From Gremmenia infestans (lineage: Eukaryota; Ascomycota; Leotiomycetes; Helotiales; Hamatocanthoscyphaceae), in the NCBI GenBank assembly GCA_032629725.1, contig JAFEVB010000007.1, forward strand, positions 1,674,001 through 1,738,000: DNA of 64,000 nucleotides. The letters run 5' to 3'. Position numbers and translations under genes: made by a program. Below, piece after piece: positions 1-11,163 of the stretch. Within the stretch, counting starts at the first letter, position 1. Each line of letters starts with the position of its first letter. Below the pieces are notes generated by a model. The model worked only from the letters and a program-made list of their open reading frames with translations, was not told the origin of the DNA and did no database searches.

Positions 1-3000
1 CCGTAGCATTCCCACTGCAAGTTGTTAGAGTCAGCATTTCCTAGTTTAGATGGATGAGGGGCTTGGGAATGGCTTGGGAAGTCCGAGGCTTCGAGAATCA
101 TCAATTGAGCTTGTGAACATGTGTTGATAGGAGATTCAAACAGTCGGAAGGTTGGATGAGATGCTTACATGGAAGATTCAAACATGTCTAGAAACTGGTA
201 GTCCTCATCTCCCATTCGGTGACGGTCAAAAACTCCAGTGCAGCGGCTCGTGACAATCATAGCAAGATCATGGACGGAACGAACAGGCTCGTGAGTTTTG
301 TCGTTGATGTCTTCGATAATACTATCGAGAACGTTTAAAGGGTCATTCTTAGGCTGCTGCCACCGCTGTGGGAAAGCAGTGACAACAAGATTTTTTCCCA
401 GCACCCACATCCACATCTGATCCACCATGACAAGTTTAGGATCAATCTCTTCTTCAGAGCGGTTGTCTTTTGTCTGATAACGGTAAACGACCTGGTCTTG
501 ATCGCGGCGAAGTGTGTCAATGTTATGATAAAATGACTGGTCTAAAGTCCGCCGGATATGCAGAGAGACGGTCGAACTTGTCAAATGAGCTCGAATAAGC
601 ATTTCATCATAAGTTCTGGCTGTGGATGCAAATTCGTTAGCTCCAATGTACCCCTTCAGTAGAATGTGTAGAAGTAATTCAGATGCTGTAATACACTCTT
701 GTGTATTGAAGCACTCGATTCATGCCAGGATGGGGTATAGCTCATATCCATAATATCTTACCTTTAAGAGGGTGCCGAGAGTGCGAAGTCTTCATCGACT
801 CCGCTGCTTTTATTGCCAACTGCATTTCTTGGCATCGCTTCTTGGTCTCAAAGTGAAGATAGGGCATAAATGTGTAGACATTACCCCTCGAAATGTGCGT
901 GCCATCTTTCCGACTGGGGAATGCTGAAGAACGCGGGTTCTTGCTCTGGACCGAGGGATGACTAGCTTTACGTTGTTGGTTCTTGTTCGAAGGTTGAGAC
1001 TCAGCTTTCGGAGATTTGTTGCCTTTGATCGTTGCCTTCTTCGACTTATCTTTTGTGAGGCCCTTGCCTTGATCTTTGTTACTATGTTGCCCAGATGCCT
1101 TCAGCCGTTTATTTTCATCATCGCCAGAAGCGGAAGTTAATGTTCGAGTAAGACTCCGAGGAAGTGTGTTTTCTTTTGGAGTAGAAGATCCATTAAGCAC
1201 AATAGTTGGGGGTGGCTGCTCAGTCATGGTGCGTGGGGGTTCAACTTCTGGAAGTTGTGGCGCTCTAGGAGTGCTTTGGCATAAAGGCCTCATGAAGTGC
1301 GAGCTGCCCAACGAATCAGTGATAAACAGAATTAGTCTATGGAGCTAAAGAGCTTAGAGGTTATCTCAGGAGCTAGGAGCCCATATACTACAAGACATAT
1401 TTCTTCAGTTCCTGATACAGCTCTCAGCTCCGGGGCTCACATAGGAAATATAGCTTTTTTGTATGGGAATTTGGCTTACTGGCTTTGCTGTCCTCGATGT
1501 TGATGGCTAAAAGATCTTTCGAGTGCTTTAAAGCCATCAATATCACTGGCGCCTTCTTCGATAAATAACTTCGTAAGCAGTGCTTCCACCCAAGCCATAT
1601 TGTTTGATGGCAGATGAATCCATCTGAACTCTGTAGCACTATCGTTAGGGGTGATAGTGAAAGCTGGCTTCCGGGGGTTGTCTTTGTCTTCGCCATACAG
1701 CACATCAAAAACACTCTTCCTTGAAACGCGATTTCCGTTGTGGAAATTTCCAAAGTCTACAATCGTAGCGCTGAATCCTTTGACCGCGCCAAGAGCATCT
1801 TCTGACATAGCCTTCAAGTTATCGGCAGGAGATAAAAGCTTAACAATGTCTTTATGTTTGTTCTGGGCTGCTCGTAAGAATGGTGTACTTCCGAATGAAT
1901 CTCGGGCCGCTCTCTTGATATTTTGGCAGTTCAGAAGGCGTTTGACAACTTCTAGATGACCGCCCTCGGCTGCGAGGTCTAAAATTTGAACTCGGAATCA
2001 GTATTTGATCTTGAAAAGAGATTAAGAATAGCCGAGTCATGTGAAATTGAGAAATGCAACAAAGGCCACTGCAGGCGTACAGTCAAGTATCTCTCGATGT
2101 GATAACAAATCTCCCAATTTGGTTGGGAGTCTAGATGCCAAGGCAGTTTTGAGCCTCCAATACGCCCCAATGGTGGGTTTTACTTGATGTGGGACACTGT
2201 AATTAAATGCCAGTCGATCCAAGAAACAGATAAATGGTATAAAGAGAACAAATCACAGCAACTAAAAACATTTGGAGTGGTAATTTCACTCTGGGTACTG
2301 AACTTACGAAGAGGTGACATTCCATTAAGAAGTTTTGCATTGATATCTGCCCCGGCATCTAGAAGAATACCAACAATCTTTTCGGAGCCAGTTTGACACG
2401 CGTTGTGAAAAGGTGTCCACCCTCCATCACTCCTCGCATGTAAGCTGGCTCCATAGTCAAGAAGCATCTGAACGATGTCATCTCTGTCGCGAGATACTGC
2501 AAAGTGAAGACTTGTTTTTTCACGCCCATCCACGGCATCTATGTACGCTTTGGGTCCCTTTGGTCGAGCGAGTAATTGCTCAGCCAAACGTTTCTTCCCC
2601 GTCACACATGCCCAGTGCAGAGGGGTACGCCCACCTATGTCTTGGCCCTCCTCGCCATCGATATGGATGTTCTGGTTCAATAAAAGCTCGATAATAGAGT
2701 CTCCCCAGTCCATTACTTTGTCGGCGGCCAGATTATGGAGAACATTTCGTCCGGTACGGTCTTTCTTATTGACGTCGGCGCCTTTCGCAAGCAGCGAATT
2801 TAAGATGTGCCAACGATTCTTCCAAGCGGCTGTCATGAGCGCCGTCCTGCATTTCTTATCAGCAGTCTCTGGGTCCGCTCCATATTCTAGTAGCAAATGC
2901 ACAATTGCAGTGTGATCTTGCTCTATGGCGCGCAGAAGAGGTGGCAATCGGTTTTCGGAGGCTGCATCTGGCGGTGCACCTATAGACAATATGTACTTGG

Positions 3001-3217
3001 TCGTTGCAATCTTGCCTTTATCCGAACTTCGAATCAAGGCGATGCGTAGAAAGTATTCGCGAAACTGTCCTTTACTCTTTGCATCTTCGATAAGCCTACT
3101 TAACTTCTCTACATCGTCGGTTTCCGCAGCGCGTAATAGTTGCGGCTCGAGCCGTTCATTGTGATCCGTCGACCGCGACCGCGACCTGGTCGAATGTTTC
3201 CCCGTTTTCTCCATCAA
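1..3217 (-). CDS. Ankyrin-repeat protein with C-terminal CorA-like domain (3' end beyond window)
   Basis: Five exons carry phase correctly: 3217-2308, 1978-1480, 1303-762, 619-169 and 14-1, giving about 805 residues before the window ends. Exon 1 holds at least six ankyrin repeats, with motifs such as TPLHWACVTGKKRLAEQLL and TPFHNACQTGSEKIVGILL. The 329-base intron 1979-2307 splits a repeat, and joining across it restores SPLHLAAEGGHLEVV, so the boundary is secure. A charged, Ser/Lys-rich linker (exon 3) leads to a block with RAHLTSS, LHIRRTLDQSF, RDQDQVVYRYQ, LVMVDQMWMWVL and FESSIGNAT. That block is the usual N-terminal part of the fungal CorA-like (Mg2+ transporter superfamily) C-terminal module. 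The membrane helices, if present, lie outside the window. In other fungi such proteins are poorly characterised; ion transport is unproven for them. Start chosen at the first of two adjacent ATGs. Confidence 0.85.
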
Positions 3218-4332
3218 GAATGGGTCATTTGCTGTCTAGATTTCTTCCTCGTTGTCGCTGCTGGAAGCTAATTCGAGTAGTCGCAGGTTCCGTCAAGTAT
3301 TTGTTCGGGAAGGTGTGGGCGATCGCTGCTCAGCAAATCAGCCTGGTGCTCTGGAATGGGTTTCATATGAACGATGAAGGATACGGAGGGAACAGACCCG
3401 CGATGGCGAAAAGCTAGGAAAATACATTCTCGCCGTTGTTGTCAATGTAGTGTAAGGGAAAGTGTAAGCAAGCATGCAAGAAGCAGGTTACCGCGATGTC
3501 AAGAAATTTATACGGCGGCCGAACATAGCATGCATTGCAAATCTATTACAGTAGTACCTAGATACCTAGGCTGAGGTTGGTAAATTACATATGTTACTAC
3601 AGCTTGATGTAACCTTCACTTCACTGGATATTTCTACCCGTGGTCGCTGTCTTCTCAAAAGCCGTAGAAGCCATGTTGATACTGCTTTTTGAAGTATTTG
3701 TTCCTTTATTACTTCTCGCTCTTCCGACATTTTTGTGTAATTTACAGGTCAAGTACCACTAGTGTGCCTCCTTAGCAATACCTTCCTATCATCTCATTAT
3801 CTAGTTAGGTTGCCTGTCACTTTGCATGTCTATTGATTACGCGCCGAGATGAGATAGATGCTCTAATATATATTTTCTTCTCTAAATCCAATTTGGTGCG
3901 TGGTGGTTGCAGATACTTTACTGTCGCACTTTATTTTAGCCATAGACTAAAGAAAATGAGTTTGACAACGCGGTGCAGCGACATTAACGTACTGTGTTTG
4001 TCGGGCGAATCTAAACACCAGAGTATAAGAAAAAGAGAGGGGAAAGAAGCGTCCTTCTTTTTGGGGCAAAATATGACCTCGAAGAAGCTTGGGGCACAAC
4101 TAATAAGAGGGGTCACTCGGTCCGTCCCGTTTGACTTCGACTTCATTAGTCTTTCTTACCGCTTTTTCCAGATTGCCCTTCATTTCAAAATCGACATTCG
4201 AATGAGTTCACATCAAAATATTACACACCTTGAACCGTTCTCATCATGCCCCTCGTCTAATTTGATGGTCTATTTCTATTTCTTAGGCGCGACATCTAGA
4301 AATATTCGTCAGTTATGTCTCTACGTCCCGAA
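3218..4332. other. Intergenic, no gene seen
   Basis: Holds the promoter of the ankyrin gene and the 3' end of the GTPase gene. A 175-codon plus-strand ORF (3833-4360) overlaps the last GTPase exon, has no recognisable motif and looks like chance. Confidence 0.6.
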
Positions 4333-6238
4333 TCATATGCACTTACTGAATTGGAAATGAACGATATCCCCATCTTGCACAGTCTATCAAACAGTTAGCA
4401 TATTCTCACTACCATCTCCCACTCTACTTACATAAGTCTTTCCCTCTTGACGGTACTTGCCAGCGGCTTTAATGGGCGCCATGCTCTTCGCACCCTCGCA
4501 CAAATCGTGGAAGTCTTGGTAAGCCACGACTTCGGCTTTGATGAAACCGCGTTCGAAATCACCGTGGATGGCTCCAGCAGCCTGGGGGGCAAGACAACCG
4601 CGTGGAATCGTCCAGCATCGGATTTCCTTCTCGCCTGCTGTAAAGTAATACTGTAGTCCCAGCTTCGTGAATCCTTTTGATGTATTAGCATACTGGCGAT
4701 TCTCATTCAATCTTGAGATTGGCAAAATCTACCTTCAGTAATGATCTTCTCCAATCGACTCTTCACTTTGATATCCTTCATGAATGCCTCTAGTGCGGCA
4801 GGATCGTCTTTGAAAGAATGGATTTTCTCTTCAAATTCTACCGAGAAGGGAATCACATCTCGAGGGAGCCCACCGTGTTCAGTGACCCACTTTGCGATGT
4901 GTGGGAGGTACTTGGATTTTTGCCTGATGTAGTCCTTCATGGTAAGATTGACAAGGTAGATCACAGGCTTCGTTGTAATAAGTGACATCTTGATTGAAGT
5001 CAATATGCCAATCCAGAATTAAGGAGTAAATGGACAATAAATTTACCTTTTCGTTGATCAGCTCGATTTCGGCAGAGGTCCAAGTACCGTCTCGGACTGG
5101 TTTATCTTGTTCCAACATCTGGATAATATTAGCATTAATTTTCCTTCTCTAAATCGTTTTTGCGGGAGATTCTGCTACACATACTGCCTTGATTTTTGTG
5201 GTAGTGCTTGGGAACAGCGGGTTCATCTTGAACTTGCCACCGGCTTTCCTGACAGTTGCTTCCTCGGAAATGATGGTTTTAGCCAGAATGTCTATAACAC
5301 TGCTCAGTTTTTGCCTTTCAGTATGATCTCAGGGTAGTACAGACCTAGATCTTTCTTGCAGAGTTCACTTTGGATGGTATCTAAAAGACCCAAATGTTAA
5401 ACATCGTCCTCACAAATTACAAGAAGAACAGAGAGCAGAAGAACTTGCTCAAATCCCTCGTAGGATCAATAGAATCATCAACGTGCAACACCTCATCATT
5501 GTCGAACGCCCGCACGATGTGGAACATTCCATCTACAGCTTGAATATGAGATAAGAAAGCGTTCCCGAGGCCTTCGCCTTGAGACGCTCCTTTGATGAGA
5601 CCAGCAATATCTGTTACCTGAAGGTACGCAGGGCTGTCCCACGAATTAGCCATTTTAGAAACAGAATCGGACTCGAGCTCTTGAGGCATGACGAGGATTC
5701 GCGGTCTGTGGGGAATATATCACTTACTACATAGACGGTGGTCTCCAGATATCGCACAGGAAGTCCTTTTGATAGCATTAGTGATAATCCTTTCCAACGA
5801 TTAGGAGCTTCACTCGAACGTTAAAAGGTTAAGTCCAACCTCCAAGGCAAAAAATAACGCAAGCTAAAACGAAAAATAAACTTCTTCCAACAACTGCGGC
5901 TAAATCATGAATTACTCAATCCAGTACAAAAACCAAGTCTCAGAAAGACGAACAATTACACATGCCACCATCCCGCAGCTAGGTACTAACGCAATTGAAA
6001 AAACTAGCCTTCAACATACATATCTTGCATCTGGAACAGCACATCTCGCCTCGTTAGGCTCAATCGTACAGAACGGATAATTTTCCGCGGCAGCACTCTG
6101 CTCAGTCAGAAGATTGAAAAGTGAGCTCTTCCCCACGTTCGGGAGGCCAACACACCCCATCTTGAGATTTTTTCGGACGCGGCCAAAGGCGACGACATTG
6201 TTCTTGGTCTCTTCGGTGGCTGCTTTCTTTGGAGGCAT
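4333..6238 (-). CDS. YchF/OLA1-family P-loop ATPase/GTPase
   Basis: Nine exons: 6238-6020, 5765-5728, 5633-5449, 5380-5345, 5291-5185, 5118-5047, 4988-4733, 4673-4432 and 4383-4333, giving 401 residues, the normal OLA1/YchF length. The G1 loop GLPNVGKSS lies near residue 32. The Switch II region reads VTDIAGLIKGASQGEGLGNAF, in which the catalytic Gln of Ras-like GTPases is absent, as in the family. The NLTMKDY stretch stands at the altered G4 position, where OLA1 proteins read NxxE and prefer ATP. The C-terminal TGS domain contains YYFTAGEKEIRCWTIP and APQAAGAIHGDFERGF. The sequence differs from the yeast Ola1 branch and fits the second YchF-type copy found in many filamentous fungi, sometimes suspected to be organellar (inference). 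Intron 5381-5448 uses a GC donor. Role in ribosome or stress biology is known for the family only. Confidence 0.9.
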
Positions 6239-6550
6239 TTTGAGATAGTTTTAGAGGATGAGGGGAAATTTTTGAGCTGAGAGGAAATATGGTACGACTT
6301 TTTTGTGTGGGATTTGTCGTGGCGGGGTGGAGTGGAGCGGGGCGGGATGTGAAGGAGGTGAATCGAGATTTGATAATTGAGTTTTTTTTCCCGTTGAATG
6401 TGACTTGAAGGGGGTAAATTATTATTTATCTGATATTCTATGAACTTGTTCTCGATCCATCATCATGAATTCCAAACTCCCCCAACGCCGCGCTATGCCA
6501 AGAAATCCACCAACAGGAAAGCTTCCCTACTAGTCCCTATTACAAGCCAT
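6239..6550. other. Intergenic between two minus-strand genes
   Basis: Promoter side of the GTPase gene and 3' flank of the MFS gene. A G-rich stretch near 6320-6345 is the only visible compositional feature. Confidence 0.5.
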
Positions 6551-8333
6551 TCATCCAGTCCGCAGAGACGCACCCCCATCCTCAGGATCTTCAGTCTTCT
6601 CCTCCTCATGAAAGCCCTGCTTCGTGTTATGTTCTTGCGTGAGACTAAAACCCTTCGTCCACAAACTTGCCACAAACGCAACCCCACTCAACGCAGTCAT
6701 CACCATCCAAATCGTGCTCAAACTATCCGAATATGCCTTGATCAAGTGCGTTTTATCCGTTCCCTCAGCCATGCCTTTGATGACGCTGATCAAAGCAGTA
6801 GCATCCTTGCTATACTGCTGCGCGAAAGGCGCTAGCGCTTCATAAGAAAGAAGCTTCTGCTTGATTTGATTCTGGAAAATAACCCCACCGATCGCGACAC
6901 CAACAGATTGACCAAAAACGCGCGTAAATGAGTAAAAGGCCGCTGCATGACCGGCATCTTCTGGGCGGCCAGCGGCTTGGATAGCAAGCGCCATGGCGGG
7001 GAAAAGCATACCTGTACCGATTGAGACTGCGAAGTTGAGGAAAATCCACCCGGGAATAGAGGTGCCCGGTTCCAGGAGGATGAGAAGGCCAGAGCCGAGG
7101 GTTATAAGGAACCAGCCGATCCATATAGCCCATCTGTAGCGTCCTGTCAAGGAGGAGACGACGCCTACAACGACTGCCATAGGCGCAACAAGACTGGTTT
7201 CCGGGAGTATAGCAACACCGGAGATGATTGGGGTGTAGCCTTTTACGGCTTCGTAATAGAGAGGGAGAAAGTAAAGAAGGGCCCATAGGACGATGCCGTG
7301 GATGACGGTCTCGAAGTAGGTAATGAGCATAGTGGTGTTGTTGAAGATGCTGAAGCGAATAATGGGTTCGACAGGATTCGTGTCCTGGGAGGCGCTAGCT
7401 CTACGGAATAGATAGTATTCGTACATTCCAAAGCCGATAATACCAGCGACACCCACGAGGAGAGGGAAAAGCGTTCGCCATGAATCCCAGGGATATTGGA
7501 CTCCTCCCCAGGTTAAGGGTATGAGAAACCCAACCGTTGAGCCAACAAAAATGACAGATCCGACCCAGTCGAATGTCTTGCTCTTGTCTGCGATACTTCC
7601 GGGCAGTTTGTCTAGTTTCAAGAAGAAGATGATGGCGACTGTTCCGATACCAATGAATGGCAGGTTGATCCAAAATATCCAACGCCAGGAGACATTTTGC
7701 GCAAAGGCACCTCCCATAAGGGGTCCTGTTACACTGCCTATTGCCCATATCGATCCAAGATAGCCAAAATATGCTGGAAACTTGTTAGCCAATGAATCAC
7801 AAGTCAAAACAGAGTAGCTTACCTCCTCGAGAAGCTAAGGGAACAAGGTCCGTGATAATGACTTCACCCAGTGCGAGAATTCCTCCTCCTCCAACACCCT
7901 GAATGGATCTCCCAACAAGCATCATGGTGAAGTTTGTAGCGACCGCTGCAACAATAGATCCAACAGCGAAGAACAATGCCGAACTAAGAACGAGTTCCTT
8001 CCGTCCAAAAACATGGCTCAAGCCAGCAATGACGGGTTGAAACACTGCGGATGTAACCAAGAACGATGTGCCAGACCAGAATGCCTCGATGGCAGTGCCA
8101 CGAAGTTTTGTGGTGATAATGGGAAGGGCGATACTAAGTGAGGTTGCGTCGATAGCTGCTGCGAGGGTGATAATCATTAATGATGCAAATGCTAACAAGA
8201 AACTCGTCGAAGGCTTAAAGTCTGTCTTTACAGTTTCAAGCGCTGGTAACGCTGGGGTGTCATTTGAGGGGAGGGAAATTTCCGAGACCGTCTCCTTGGG
8301 GAGGGGGACCTCGGGAGACGGGGTTCCTGACAT
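6551..8333 (-). CDS. MFS drug:H+ antiporter-like transporter (DHA2 type)
   Basis: Two exons, 8333-7823 and 7773-6551, joined SRG-AYFGYL across a 49-base intron; 577 residues. An upstream in-frame ATG at 8357 would add eight residues; the second ATG is preferred because the family begins with a variable cytosolic tail. After a 45-residue Ser/Pro/Thr tail come many hydrophobic segments, and the family motifs are visible: RSIQGVGGGGILALGE (motif B), GPLMGGAFAQNVSWRWIFWI (antiporter motif C) and DATSLSIALPII in the first helix (D1-like). Length and motifs fit the 14-helix DHA2 group, plasma or vacuolar membrane exporters of toxic compounds and secondary metabolites. The substrate cannot be read from sequence. 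No biosynthetic genes flank it, so a cluster export role is unlikely. It is divergent from the palmitoyltransferase gene. Confidence 0.9.
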
Positions 8334-9178
8334 GATTGTGATAAGGGATTGACACAAAAGCCTTATTGAATAGCTTCAACAAGAATTTTCTCGTAAGATA
8401 TAAGGATGTATTAGACAATAGTATTCGTTGAAAGACGTACTGAGAAAGGGGGATTGATTTATGTGCACTTGGACACCGTTATGACACCCTTATATACAAT
8501 GAAATTTCAGGACAAATACGCACTCCTTCTGTATTATTAATGGCTACCTAACCTTGGAGCATAGTTAAGCCGTCTGTTTGTGTGTTCTAAACGTCGATAC
8601 AAAATATGATTACGCTACGGTGGATTTGGCACACAGTCAACCTCCGTATTGGCGGCAGGTAGCTACCGAGGGTCCGAATCCGAAGATTCGGTGGAGGAAG
8701 ACGGGCTATATCTGCGAGAAACACTTGTTCTCAGGCTAGTAAACATTGAAACTTGCAAGTCATCAATTTCCCTCACGAATTTCATTGTTGAAGAATGCAA
8801 ACGGTACAAGTATTCGGCCGATCATGAGTATGACCAATCATCGGATCGTGAAGTGCGGAAGAATATTGCACCGACTCAAAATTCAGAACTTTCTCACTAA
8901 TAGTACCAGTAGGTGTTGGAATAGGTAGGTCATAGGATGATTGCATATGGAGGTATATATTATTGAAATGTGTAGAGCACCTGTGAAGACCGAATCGAAG
9001 TGAAGAGTTTTGTGGTCGGGAGGCTTATGTAAGCAGCCAGGTGTACTGGTGATACACTACTGGTGGGTCTTGTGGTGAGGCTGCAAGGCTGGCCACTTTC
9101 TGAATGCATTCGACGAATATCATACCCACGCATCACATCAACCAAAGACTTTCGTGACATGATAGCAGTGGCGGTGGT
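8334..9178. other. Divergent promoter region, MFS gene / palmitoyltransferase gene
   Basis: 845 bases between two divergent start codons. Short ORFs here (8649-8900, 8960-9160) show no family motif. Confidence 0.6.
8488..8495 (-). promoter_or_regulatory. TATA-like box upstream of the MFS gene
   Basis: On the minus strand the sequence reads TATATAAG about 155 bases before the chosen ATG, a plausible core promoter element. Position alone supports it. Confidence 0.4.
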
Positions 9179-10513
9179 ATGCCTTTACGCCTCCCTTTTC
9201 GTATACAATCCATTGAGGACCTAGCGATACCTGCTGTATCTTTCCTCATTATCTTTCTGGCGTACACGTCTCAATGCCTCTTCTATTATATTGAGCCCGC
9301 TCCTTTGCAGGGAGCAGAATTCTGGTGGTTCAATTCTTTTGTGCTAGCGATATGGTGGTGTTACGAAAGGGCTTGCTCTGTGGATCCGGGTCCAAAGGGA
9401 TGGGTAGAGAAGGTTACTTCGGATAGAAGTGAGGATGAAGAGGACGACGTTGAGCGTGAACACGAAGTCAAATTGGGCAAGGGGATACGATGGTGCAAGA
9501 AGTGCAAAGCTGTCAAGCCGCCCCGAGCACATCACTGCAAAAAATGCCGAAGGTAGTTCTACCTGCCCTTCATTGTCTAAATTATACTGACATATTCAAG
9601 ATGCATCCCGAAAATGGACCACCACTGTCCTTGGACAACGAACTGCGTATCCCACACAAATTTTCCACATTTCCTCCGTTTCGTCTTCTATGCCGTAATA
9701 AGCATATCCATCTTAGACTATCATCTCTTCATACGCGCCTCGTCCATCTGGGACAGTCGCAACCTACCCGCCTATCTCGGCCCTCCAATCTGGGCTATGG
9801 CGTACCTGCTCGTGCTCTTGATAGTCAACAACTTCACGCTCTTCACGCTCTCCGTTCTCATGATCCGCGCGACCTACAGCTTGGGTACAAATACAAGTCA
9901 AATAGAAAGCTGGGAGATTGAGCGGCATGAAGCTCTTGTTGAGCGTGCGAAGAAGACGGGGGGCTACGTGTATGCTAACGGTGGGCAGAGAATGCGTGTC
10001 GAAAGGCAGGAGTTCCCATATGATATCGGCATTTGGAACAACTTGTGTCAGGGGATGGGGACGAGTAATGTGTTGATGTGGTTTATGCCTTTTGGCGGAG
10101 CCCCTGATATTAAGGATGCTGCGGATTGGGAAGTCAATGGATTTGAGGAGGAAGACAAAACGTGGCCTCCTCCAGATCCTGATAAGATGCCGAGAACAAA
10201 TCACACTTTAGGAGAGAGTGCTGTACTGAGAGAGTATGGGAGCGTAGAAGAGGAAAAAGAAGCGTTCAAAAGACGACAAAGGGATGATTACGCGAAGAGA
10301 AATAGGGAGAGTGGGGGCGACGAGGGTGGTAATGACGAGATCGACTATGAGAGCGAATATGAAGAGGGCATGGATGGACAAGAGGGCTGGACGAATTCAG
10401 ATGGCGATCGACTTCGGGATTATGGTGTCGACGAGGAGGAGGAAGTTTTATCAGAGGATGAGATACCTCTAGGCGAATTATTGCGAAGACGGAAGACTAG
10501 AGCTCATGAATGA
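9179..10513 (+). CDS. pfa4: DHHC-type protein S-palmitoyltransferase, Pfa4-like
   Basis: Two exons, 9179-9552 and 9601-10513, joined inside the zinc-binding cysteine-rich domain to give 428 residues, close to fungal Pfa4 length. The cysteine-rich domain reads RWCKKCKAVKPPRAHHCKKC then RRCIPKMDHHCPW, with the catalytic Cys at about residue 134. Four membrane segments are visible, two before and two after the DHHC domain (VSFLIIFLAYTS, FVLAIWWC, LRFVFYAVISISIL, AYLLVLLIVNNFTLFTL). A TTxE-like element appears as TNTSQIESWEIERHE, and an NxxQxxGxxxxxW-type segment (NLCQGMGTSNVLMWFMP) follows. The C-terminus is strongly acidic. Pfa4 in yeast palmitoylates chitin synthase Chs3 in the ER; that role here is inferred. 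The ATG is the first in frame and precedes the first membrane segment. Confidence 0.9.
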
Positions 10514-11163
10514 GTTGATTTAAAGCTCCAAAACTAGATGTGGGAGTGCATCATATGGTAGGTCCTACCTTTCGTTTCAGCAATCACAGTCCCAGCATAT
10601 TTGAACCGCCCCCAATGGCGGAGATTGCCCCATCCCATGACTTTCTTGTGATCCAAACCTCAGCCTTCGTGTCAGGGATTGATATAAGGTTCTATAATTT
10701 GCGCGTATCTTCGTGCCTCGGGATCGACTTGAATCCTGCGCCCCTCATAAGGCCGACAGTAAGGATTTCAGCTGCTGCGACCTTTAAATTCGCGGAAGCT
10801 CGGCGCTTAATATTTCATCGCTTTATTTCATCGCTTTGGAATAACACATCTCGGTCGTCGCACTGACTCGCACTGACTCGCACAGCAAGAATAGTATTGG
10901 TCCGCATCGAGTTATAAATTTCGAAATAGAAGTATAATTTGATGTGCAAGATTCATGAGGATGAGGATGCGGCTGAGTGTCAAATCGTTCATTCCTTCTC
11001 CAAACCAGTTCATGTAACCTTCTACATAGTATGCCACATAATTGCTAATGCTAAAAGAATTAGGACTTTATTTTGGTTTTATATATCCATTCCTTTTTGC
11101 CATGGCAAGTCACCAGATTTGCCCCCTCACCATGTTAAGACTTGGGCATAAAACAAATCATTC
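10514..11163. other. Intergenic, no gene seen
   Basis: 650 bases without supported coding sequence. A short direct repeat of GACTCGCACT occurs near 10865-10880. Confidence 0.5.

Noticed and set aside
3833..4360. 175-codon plus-strand ORF
   Set aside because: Overlaps the last exon of the YchF/OLA1-type gene on the other strand, and its composition is that of AT-rich non-coding DNA.
5642..5727. Extra coding segment before the AYLQVTDIAGL block of the YchF/OLA1-type gene
   Set aside because: The frame is open, but splicing from TCTATGTA|GTAAGT to GACAG|CCCTGCG rebuilds PPSMYPAYLQ, the family sequence, so this is intron.
6551..10513. Possible secondary-metabolite cluster around the MFS gene
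   Set aside because: Neighbours are a palmitoyltransferase and a conserved GTPase; no synthase, P450 or cluster regulator is present.
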